A stretch of 35,888 nucleotides of DNA, taken from Wenzhouxiangellaceae bacterium (GTDB taxonomy: Bacteria > Pseudomonadota > Gammaproteobacteria > Xanthomonadales > Wenzhouxiangellaceae). The stretch covers positions 1 to 35,888 of the forward strand of contig REEQ01000110.1 of NCBI GenBank assembly GCA_007695005.1, read 5' to 3'. The translations under genes were made by a program, and so were the position numbers. The notes beneath the pieces were generated by a model, which was not told where the DNA came from, searched no databases, and saw only the letters and a list, made by a program, of their open reading frames with translations. Of this stretch, positions 8,110-14,405 are shown piece after piece (the stretch's first letter is position 1; each line of letters begins with the position of its first letter).

Positions 8110-9578
8110 ACCTGCTCGGCCTGCTGCCTCAGATCAACCTGGTCAGCATCGTCCTGATCCCCTTTCTGGGAGCGCTGGCCATTGCCCTGGCCGCCGGGCA
8201 TGCTCGGCTGCGCAACGCGCTGTGCTGGGCCAGCTCGATCGCTTTTCTGCTTGCCGTACTTGGCCAGGTCGGACCTTTTCTGGAGGGCGAAACGAGCCGT
8301 CAGCTTGCCTGGGAGCTGCTGCCCGAGCTGAGCATTGCCTTCCGCCTGGAGCCGCTGGGCCTGATCTTCCTGCTGCTATCGTCCAGCCTGTGGCTGTTAG
8401 CCACGCCCTATGCCATTGGCTACATGGCCCACGGCGGCTACGCCAACCTCGGACGGTTCTTCGCCTGCTATGCCATCGCCCTGGGCGCCGCTGCCGGCAT
8501 TGCCCTGGCCGACAACCTGCTGACAATGTTCGTGTTCTACGAAATCCTGTCGGTGTCGACCTACCCCCTGGTTGCTCACACCGGGACCAGCAAGGCGCGG
8601 CGCGGCGCGCGCACCTATCTCGCCCTGTTGCTGCTGACCAGCATCTGTTTCTGGCTGCCGGCGATGATCTGGGTCTGGGCCAGCACCGGCACGATCGAGT
8701 TCGCCGCCGGCGGCATTCTGCAAGGCCAGGTCAGCCCGGGTGTTGCCGGCTGGATGCTGGTCCTGTTCATGTTCGGCACCGGCAAAGCCGCGCTGATGCC
8801 CTTCCACCGCTGGCTGCCGGCCGCCATGGTCGCCCCGACCCCGGTATCAGCACTGCTGCACGCCGTGGCCGTGGTCAAGGCCGGTGTTTTCGTCGTCCTC
8901 AAGCTTGCTTTGTACGTGTTCGGGCTGGACTTCCTGAGAGAGATCGCTTTCAGCGACTTCATCCTCTACGTCGCGGCATTCACCATGCTGGTCGCCTCCC
9001 TGATCGCGATGAATCAGGACAATCTCAAGGCTCGCCTGGCCTATTCCACCGTCAGCCAGCTGTCGTACATCGTGGTCGGTGCCATGCTGGCCACCCAGCT
9101 CGCCGCGATCGGCGGCGGCATGCATATGGTGATGCACGGCTACGGCAAGATCACCCTGTTCTTCTGCGCCGGCGCCATTTACCTTGCCAGCAAGAAGACC
9201 CTGGTCAGCGAGCTCGACGGGCTCGGTCGGCGCATGCCCATCACCATGGGCGCATTTTTGATCGGCGCACTATGTGTCATCGGCATCCCGCCACTCGGCG
9301 GCCTGTGGAGCAAATGGCACCTGGTCACCGGCGCCTTCGATGCCGGCCACGGACTCATTCTTGCCGCCTTCCTGGTCAGCACCTTGCTGAACATCGCCTA
9401 CCTGCTACCGCCGGTTTTGCGCGCTTTCCTCAAGCCGCTGCCCGACGGTGCCGACACTGGTTTCAAGGAGGCTCCGTGGATGTGCGTGGTACCGCTGTCG
9501 TTGACCGCATTTGGCGCGATCATCCTGTTTTTCGCTGCCGGCATTCCCTTTGGCCTGATGAGCCGGGTGTTCGGATGA
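8106..9578 (+). CDS. Antiporter subunit D-like 2 (NuoL/M-type, MrpA-core-like)
   Basis: This 490-aa member of the NuoL/M/N family starts at ATG 8106 overlapping the previous stop. Charged residues are E146 in FVFYEILSVSTY, K227 in GTGKAALMPFHRWLP, H252 and K258 in LLHAVAVVKAGVF, and K403 in LWSKWHLV. The HAVAVVKAG stretch with its histidine is the form seen in NuoL and in the N-terminal core of MrpA rather than in MrpD. It may therefore replace the missing MrpA core, while the MbhD/E fusion supplies MrpA's C-terminal part. That functional split is inference. It is followed by a 36-base gap before the small subunit. Confidence 0.88.
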   Translation: MNLLGLLPQINLVSIVLIPFLGALAIALAAGHARLRNALCWASSIAFLLAVLGQVGPFLEGETSRQLAWELLPELSIAFRLEPLGLIFLLLSSSLWLLATPYAIGYMAHGGYANLGRFFACYAIALGAAAGIALADNLLTMFVFYEILSVSTYPLVAHTGTSKARRGARTYLALLLLTSICFWLPAMIWVWASTGTIEFAAGGILQGQVSPGVAGWMLVLFMFGTGKAALMPFHRWLPAAMVAPTPVSALLHAVAVVKAGVFVVLKLALYVFGLDFLREIAFSDFILYVAAFTMLVASLIAMNQDNLKARLAYSTVSQLSYIVVGAMLATQLAAIGGGMHMVMHGYGKITLFFCAGAIYLASKKTLVSELDGLGRRMPITMGAFLIGALCVIGIPPLGGLWSKWHLVTGAFDAGHGLILAAFLVSTLLNIAYLLPPVLRAFLKPLPDGADTGFKEAPWMCVVPLSLTAFGAIILFFAAGIPFGLMSRVFG

Positions 9579-9614
9579 TGCGCGCAAAGACCCTGATGTA
9601 TTCCGGAGGACCGC

Positions 9615-9881
9615 ATGGACCTGGGTAAGTGGCTGGAAAAGCTGGTCCGTCACGGCCGCCCGTTGAGCCTGCTGATGCTGGTCATCATGGCGCTACTGGT
9701 GATCATCGACATCATCGTGCCACCGGCCTACGTTCGCTTCCCCTGGGACGCGCTGGGTGGCTTCCCGGCCGTTTACGGTTTCATCTCCTGCGTGCTGTTG
9801 ATCGCCATCGCCAAAGGCCTGGGCAAGCTGTTTTTGTACCAGCCGGAGGACTACTACAACGACGAGACCGATGATGCCTGA
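9615..9881 (+). CDS. Small two-helix membrane protein in the antiporter operon
   Basis: This is an 88-aa protein that I do not recognise as a named family. It has a basic amphipathic start (KWLEKLVRHGR), a first helix around 17-36 (LSLLMLVIMALLVIIDIIV), a short connector PPAYVRFPWDALGG, a second helix around 50-68 and an acidic end (YYNDETDDA). GGAGG sits seven bases before the ATG, one of the better ribosome binding sites in the operon. The stop overlaps the next large subunit gene by 11 bases, so it is clearly part of the transcript. Its position between two large antiporter subunits suggests an accessory or bridging subunit; that role is inference. Confidence 0.85.
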   Translation: MDLGKWLEKLVRHGRPLSLLMLVIMALLVIIDIIVPPAYVRFPWDALGGFPAVYGFISCVLLIAIAKGLGKLFLYQPEDYYNDETDDA

Positions 9882-11556
9882 GTTCATTCATCCCTCGCTG
9901 ATCCTGTTTGCCGGCGCCCTGCTGCTGCCGCTGCTCCAGGGCAGGGCCAGGCAGGCTGCGCTATTGATCGTGCCGGCGCTGGCGCTGGCCTTGATCGCCA
10001 CCCTGGCAAGCGGTGAACACGGTCGCTTCGAGTTTCTCGGCATGGAACTGGTCACCGGGCGGGTCGATAGCCTGAGCATGGTCTTTGCCTGGGTGTTCGG
10101 CATCATCCTGCTGATTGGCGCGATATACGCCCTGCACGTCGATGACTGGGTCCAGCACTCCGCGGCCCTGGGCTATGCCGGGGCGGCCCTGGGGGCCGTG
10201 CTGGCCGGCGACCTGTTGACGCTCTATGTGTTCTGGGAGCTGATGGTCATCACCTCTGTGTGGCTGATCTGGCGACGCGGCAGCGGCGTCTCCTATCGTT
10301 CCGGGATGCGCTACCTGGTCGTCCACGCCATTGGCGGTGTTTTGCTGCTGGCCGGCGTCATCATCCACTACCAGACCACCGGCTCGCTGGCTTTCGAAGC
10401 CTTTGAAATCGGTGGCCCGGCCTTCTGGCTGATTCTGGTTGCGTTCCTGATCAACGCCGCCGTCCCGCCGCTGCATGCCTGGCTGGCCGATGCCTATCCC
10501 GAAGCCACTGTCACTGGCGCCATCTTCCTGAGCGCACTGACGACCAAGACCGCAGTCTATACTCTGATGCGCGGCTACCCGGGCGTGGAGCTGCTGATGT
10601 GGCTGGGTGCCATCATGACCCTGTATGGCGTGATCTACGCCGTACTGGCCAATGACATCCGCCGCATTCTCGCCTATCACATCATCAGCCAGGTCGGCTA
10701 CATGGTCTGCGGCGTTGGCATGGGCACACTGATGGCCATGAACGGTGCCGCCGCCCATGCGTTCACGCATATCCTTTACAAAGCGCTGCTGTTCATGGGG
10801 GCAGGCGCAGTCATTTACATGACCGGCAAGTCGCGTCTGACCGAACTGGGCGGCCTGTATCGCTACATGCCGTGGACCTTCCTGTTTTACATGGTCGGGG
10901 CACTGTCGATATCCGGCTTCCCGCTGTTCTCGGGCTTTGTCAGCAAGACCATGATCACGGAAGCTGCGGCCATGGACTACCGGGCGATCATCTTCCTGAT
11001 GCTGCTGATGGCACCGGCTGGCACCTTCCTGAGCATTGGCCTGAAACTGGCCTGGTTTACCTTCCTGGGACGCGACTCCGGCTTGCGACCGAAGGAAGCA
11101 CCGGGCAACATGCTGCTCGCCATGGGTATAGCGGCTTTTCTATGCTTTGCCATCGGCGTCTATCCGGCTCCTCTGTACGCCCTGTTGCCGGCCCCCGTTG
11201 ACTACAACGCCTACAACATCGGCCTGATCCTGAAAGAACTGCAGCTGCTGTTGTTCACCGGCCTGGGTTTCTTTTTGCTGCTGCGCTTTGTCGGCGGCAA
11301 GAACGCCATCACCCTGGATACCGACTGGCTGTATCGCGGCGCCGGCAAGCGTCTGACACTAGCCTTGCGCGACGGCATGATCGCCATCAACGCGCGTACC
11401 CGGAAAATCACCATGTCGGGGCTGCGCGCACGCGCTGCCCGCATTCGCAGCCGCCACGGTCGCGACGGCAAATTGGCCCGCTCCTGGCCGACCGGATCCA
11501 TGGCCATGTGGACGGCCATTCTGCTGGCCTCACTGCTCTTGTTCGGGATTCGCTGA
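9871..11556 (+). CDS. Antiporter subunit D-like 3 (NuoL/M/N family)
   Basis: This is a 561-aa multi-helix transporter. Conserved residues include E123 in LYVFWELMVITS (TM5), K226 in LTTKTAVYTLMR (TM8) and K359 in FVSKTMIT (TM12). The TM7 lysine is replaced: the stretch reads LINAAVPPLHAWL with N195 where the other two subunits have K. DIRRILAYHIISQVGYM is the usual loop before TM10/11. The C-terminal about 100 residues add an arginine-rich cytoplasmic segment and a final helix, making it longer than its two paralogues. It overlaps the 88-aa gene by 11 bases and is the last gene of the operon; the next gene is convergent. Confidence 0.88.
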   Translation: MMPEFIHPSLILFAGALLLPLLQGRARQAALLIVPALALALIATLASGEHGRFEFLGMELVTGRVDSLSMVFAWVFGIILLIGAIYALHVDDWVQHSAALGYAGAALGAVLAGDLLTLYVFWELMVITSVWLIWRRGSGVSYRSGMRYLVVHAIGGVLLLAGVIIHYQTTGSLAFEAFEIGGPAFWLILVAFLINAAVPPLHAWLADAYPEATVTGAIFLSALTTKTAVYTLMRGYPGVELLMWLGAIMTLYGVIYAVLANDIRRILAYHIISQVGYMVCGVGMGTLMAMNGAAAHAFTHILYKALLFMGAGAVIYMTGKSRLTELGGLYRYMPWTFLFYMVGALSISGFPLFSGFVSKTMITEAAAMDYRAIIFLMLLMAPAGTFLSIGLKLAWFTFLGRDSGLRPKEAPGNMLLAMGIAAFLCFAIGVYPAPLYALLPAPVDYNAYNIGLILKELQLLLFTGLGFFLLLRFVGGKNAITLDTDWLYRGAGKRLTLALRDGMIAINARTRKITMSGLRARAARIRSRHGRDGKLARSWPTGSMAMWTAILLASLLLFGIR

Positions 11557-11634
11557 GCGAAGTTCAGGAATTTCAGCGCCGCGACATCAGCGGCAAGGGG
11601 GCCGGCCGTTGCAGGGCAAAGCCAGGCGCCTGGC

Positions 11635-11904
11635 TCAGTCGTCTCGATCGCGACGCTGGCGGCTGACCACCCGGTACTCGACGTCAATCAAGCTGCTGTC
11701 TTCAGTCCTGGCCTGGCCCAGGCCCAGCCAGCGACGCACTGTCAGCACCAGCGCTCCTATGACGGCAAGGCCAACGGCAATGGCCAGCACAAACACGCCA
11801 AGCAGCAGACTCAGGGTCAGCACACCAAGACCGAGCAGCACCAGACCGAGCCGGGCCAGCGGGCTGCCGGGCGGCTGGTAAAATCGTTGCCATCGAGAAT
11901 CCAT
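11635..11904 (-). CDS. Small membrane protein, unknown function
   Basis: This 89-aa protein has a short proline-containing start (RFYQPPGSP), two closely spaced hydrophobic helices (about 18-34 and 36-55) and a soluble tail ending in IDVEYRVVSRQRRDRDD. The tail pattern (I-x-V/G-E-Y-x-V-V) is common in short uncharacterised membrane proteins of gammaproteobacteria. The start is only 14 bases from the divergent Rieske gene start, leaving no room for its own ribosome binding site or promoter outside its neighbour. It is convergent with the antiporter operon. Confidence 0.75.
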   Translation of the reverse strand: MDSRWQRFYQPPGSPLARLGLVLLGLGVLTLSLLLGVFVLAIAVGLAVIGALVLTVRRWLGLGQARTEDSSLIDVEYRVVSRQRRDRDD

Positions 11905-11918
11905 TATCAGGAGACAGC

Positions 11919-12275
11919 TTGAAAACCGATGAGTTCCTGTGTTGCGCCGATGAGCTGATCGAAGGTCAGTTCAGCGAGCGTCGATTCCAGAGCGAGGGTG
12001 AAATCCGCTACCTGGTCGTCACCCGCCACCGGGGCGTTGCCAAGGCCTGGCTCAACGTCTGCCCCCACCAGGGCCGCCCCCTGAACTGGGCACCAGACCG
12101 TTTCCTCAGCGACGACCAAGGCAACCTGGTCTGCGCGGCTCACGGTGCCGTGTTCGAATGCGACCAGGGCCGCTGCATCAGCGGCCCCTGCAAAAACGCC
12201 AACCTCCGCGCCGTGGCCATCGAGGAAAGCGATGGCCAGGTTCGCATTCTGCCTGACCGCACGCTGTCAGCTTAG
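11919..12275 (+). CDS. Rieske [2Fe-2S] ferredoxin-like protein
   Basis: This 118-aa protein consists of a single Rieske domain. The two cluster-binding boxes are complete: C48-P-H50-Q-G and C72-A-A-H75-G. It has no transmembrane segment or signal peptide, so it is probably a soluble cytoplasmic electron carrier, or the ferredoxin partner of an oxygenase not encoded here. The start is TTG at 11919, six bases after AGGAG; no in-frame ATG is available near the domain start. It diverges from the small membrane protein gene, and pseudogene debris follows downstream. Confidence 0.88.
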   Translation: MKTDEFLCCADELIEGQFSERRFQSEGEIRYLVVTRHRGVAKAWLNVCPHQGRPLNWAPDRFLSDDQGNLVCAAHGAVFECDQGRCISGPCKNANLRAVAIEESDGQVRILPDRTLSA

Positions 12276-12377
12276 ATTTTGCCGTTTCCGGGCATCTCAT
12301 CAAGACCTCAAGGCGTTCCTGTCGAGCGGCAAATGTAACGTGATCAGCCCCCCAGAGGGGCTGCAGAACCCCGCGGG

Positions 12378-12428
12378 TGCGTAAAGGTAGGTGTCGCGTT
12401 AATGCGTAAAGTTGGGTGTCGCTTGACA
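12378..12428 (-). repeat. Two tandem 20-bp repeats, possible IS21-type end remnant
   Basis: TGCGTAAAGGTAGGTGTCGC at 12378-12397 and TGCGTAAAGTTGGGTGTCGC at 12403-12422 match at 18 of 20 positions with a 25-bp period. Read on the minus strand the block begins TGTCAAGCGACACC. IS21-family elements begin with TG and carry several such subterminal repeats, so this may be a leftover element end. No transposase gene is attached. The element assignment is inference; the repeats are seen directly. Confidence 0.45.
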
Positions 12429-13073
12429 CGTGTAGGTGGTGGTGCGGTCGCCTGCAGGATCAGTGACTTTCTCTTCGATCAGCCGGTAGAGGGCATCGTA
12501 GGTGTATTCGATCACACGCTCGGGGGGTATTCGACCACCATTTCGCGGTGGCCGGCGGCGCCCAGGTGGAATTGTTGGCGCTGGATTAGGTTGGCCTGTG
12601 CATCCCAGGTTCTAGGCAGAGTCAAGCGGTTGAGCTGGTCGTACTGGTACTCGGTGACCGTGCCGTTGGCGTGTTCGACCAGGCGGCGGCTGCCGACTTC
12701 ATTGTAGCTGTAGGTGATGGTGTCGCCCTGGCTGCAGTGGCTGTTGACCCAGGCGGTGACCGTATTCATCCGATTGAGCACATCGAAGCTGTATTGAGTG
12801 CGCTGGTTGGCAGTGCGTAATTCGGTGCGGTTGCCGACCACATCGTAGCTGTACTCGATCCAGCGGCCGTCGGGATACTGAATGCGGGTCAGGCGGTCGC
12901 GCTCGTCGTAGAGATGCACGGTGATGCCGGGCTCCTTTCCAGCTTGCGCGCAGGCTGCCGGGGTGCAGGTGACTTCGATCCCCCAGAGCTTGCCGCTGGT
13001 GGTTTAGCGGGTTTCCACCACCACGTTGTTGAGGTACTCGGTGCGGACCAGGAGGCTGAGGGCAATCGTACAG
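12429..13073 (-). pseudogene. Rhs/YD-repeat protein fragment, broken
   Basis: The minus strand encodes typical YD repeats: RLTRIQYPDGRWIEYSYDVVG, then RTQYSFDVLNRMNTV, DTITYSYNEVGSRRLV and TVTEYQYDQLNRL (12512-12919). The frame is interrupted in at least two places. A TAA at 13004-13006 stands where the repeat context VETR-TTSGKLWGIEV wants a tyrosine codon. A one-base shift in a run of six G (12522-12527) moves the rest, VIEYTYDALYRLIEEKV, into another frame. Both ends are abrupt: IS3-type sequence upstream, a repeat block downstream. It is a dead internal piece of an Rhs-like polymorphic toxin or wall protein, with no start and no toxin tip. Confidence 0.8.
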
Positions 13074-13145
13074 AGCCCGCAAGTGACCGGCCATGGCCCA
13101 GCCGACGCCCCGGCGGCTGAACACGTCCAGCACTGCCGCCAAGCG
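13074..13145 (-). pseudogene. IS3-family integrase-core scrap
   Basis: Twenty-four codons on the minus strand read RLAAVLDVFSRRGVGWAMAG then HLRA, matching the conserved stretch around the second catalytic aspartate of IS3/IS150-type transposases (LAVVLDLFSRRVVGWAM..HL). The frame is lost on both sides, and the sequence passes directly into Rhs-like codons at its 3' end. Only this fragment is recognisable. The upstream bases to 13311 have no gene I can identify. Confidence 0.55.
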
Positions 13146-13311
13146 CGAAGACCAGGTCGGGAAGGTCGTACTGGAGGGTCTCGGCGTGGGCCAGGGACAA
13201 AACACTGGCGCACCTGAGGCGAGTCGTACCGGCAGACGGCATTTTTCCCTGTGCATTCTTCGACTTAGCGGCCGGTTTTCCAGGCGCGACCAGGCCTGAG
13301 GCATTTTTTGC

Positions 13312-13647
13312 CCTAGTGGTCCACGCGGAAAATTAGGTAACACTCAGAGCCACTGTGCCGGTGCGAATCAAGGCGCGTTTCGCCGGGAATGGCGCGCCCT
13401 TGCCAAGAAACGCAACGCCGAGTCGCGCCGGCACAGTGGCTCCCGAAGGGCCGCCGCACAAGCGCCGTGGGCAGGGCAGGCGAAGCCGCATGGCGGTATT
13501 CGCGAAGCGAATGAAGCCTTGCGAGCGTAGCCGTTGCCCGTGTTGCACTCGCTTGAATTGGCGACGGCCAGTCCTGCGCTCGCGCGCCTTGCCCACAACG
13601 CTTGTGCGACGGCTGAGCGTTACCGTGTTGCCGCGTGGACCACTAGG
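13312..13647. mobile_element. MITE-like element with terminal and internal inverted repeats
   Basis: This 336-bp unit begins CCTAGTGGTCCACGCGG and ends with its exact reverse complement. The inverted similarity continues inward for about 36 bp with a few changes (GGTAACACTCAG against GGTAACGCTCAG). Inside are two further inverted pairs: 13347-13361 with 13428-13442 (15 bp perfect), and 13450-13477 with 13586-13613 (28 bp, few mismatches). A small hairpin ATTCGC-GAA-GCGAAT also lies inside. It has no credible coding capacity, so it is non-autonomous. A second copy's right end starts this window. No clear target-site duplication is visible. It lies between the Rhs/IS debris and lemA. Confidence 0.8.
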
Positions 13648-13702
13648 CAGGGACCAGTCAGCGCGGTAAACTGGCGCCCTGTCACTGTCTGGAGATTCCG
13701 TC

Positions 13703-14290
13703 GTGGAGTTGTTGATTATCCTGGGCGTGCTGATCGCCCTGGCGATCTTTGTTATCGCCATCTACAACAAGCTGGTTGCCTCCCGCAATCGTTACAAGAA
13801 TGCCTTTGCCCAGATCGATGTGCAGCTGACGCGTCGCTACGACCTGATTCCCAACCTGGTTGAAGTGGCCAGAAAGTACATGGCCCACGAGCGCGAGACC
13901 CTGGAGGCGGTGATCCAGGCGCGCAATGGCGCTGTCAGCCAGCTCAAGGCTGCCTCCAGTGACCCGACAGACCCGGATGCCGTCAAACGTCTGAACCAGG
14001 CTGAGCAAGGCCTGTCAGGCGCGTTGGGACGCCTGTTCGCCTTGTCGGAGAACTACCCCGATCTCAAGGCCAACCAGAACATGATGCAGCTGTCCGAAGA
14101 GCTGACCAGTACCGAGAACAAGGTTGCCTTCGCCCGCCAGGCTTACAACGATTCAGTGATGAGCTACAACATCCTGCGAGAGAGCTTCCCGAACAACATC
14201 GTCGCCGGTATGTTCAACTTCAATGCCGCCCAGCTGCTGGAGATCGAAGACCCGGCCAAGCGCGAAGCGGTCAAGGTGAATTTCGGCTAA
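13703..14290 (+). CDS. lemA: LemA family protein
   Basis: This 195-aa protein has one N-terminal membrane helix (about 2-20) and the helical LemA domain: N-R-Y-K-N-AFAQIDVQLTRRYDLIPNLVEV near 29-54, YMAHERETLEAVIQARN, and a C-terminal FPNNIVAGMFNF followed by PAKREAVKVNFG. The family has an N-out membrane-anchored helical bundle and is frequently paired with M48 peptidases, as here. Its biochemical role is unsettled. The start is GTG at 13703, with TGGAG nine bases upstream; the sequence just upstream belongs to the repeat element, whose end lies 55 bases away. The downstream gap to the peptidase gene carries an unusual inverted purine/pyrimidine tract. Confidence 0.93.
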   Translation: MELLIILGVLIALAIFVIAIYNKLVASRNRYKNAFAQIDVQLTRRYDLIPNLVEVARKYMAHERETLEAVIQARNGAVSQLKAASSDPTDPDAVKRLNQAEQGLSGALGRLFALSENYPDLKANQNMMQLSEELTSTENKVAFARQAYNDSVMSYNILRESFPNNIVAGMFNFNAAQLLEIEDPAKREAVKVNFG

Positions 14291-14388
14291 AGGAAAAAGG
14301 GATGTGGGAAAAGGGTAAAGGGTAAAGGGATTGATCGCTCGGGATCGCTGACTTTCCCTTTCCCTTTTCCTTTTCCTTTTCCTTTTTC
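14289..14388 (+). promoter_or_regulatory. G-quadruplex-type tract facing a complementary pyrimidine tract
   Basis: Directly at the lemA stop the sequence contains five GGG runs (14299-14301, 14306-14308, 14313-14315, 14320-14322, 14327-14329) with four-base loops, which fits the G3-loop quadruplex rule. After a short spacer, a pure C/T tract at 14352-14388 (repeats of CCCTTT and CCTTTT) can pair with the purine tract. In RNA this region could fold either as a quadruplex or as a long hairpin. It lies between lemA and the M48 gene, whose ATG at 14406 lacks a ribosome binding site. A regulatory role is inference. Confidence 0.6.
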
Positions 14389-14405
14389 ACTCTTCCCGCT
14401 CTGCA

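Noticed and set aside
8222-9628. 468-codon plus-strand frame inside the second antiporter subunit
   Set aside because: Arginine/proline-rich out-of-frame product; the overlapping frame encodes a clear NuoL/M-type membrane protein.
12344-12361. Hairpin AGCCCC-CCAGAG-GGGCT as terminator of the Rieske gene
   Set aside because: No T tract and 70 bases past the stop; could be debris of neighbouring elements.
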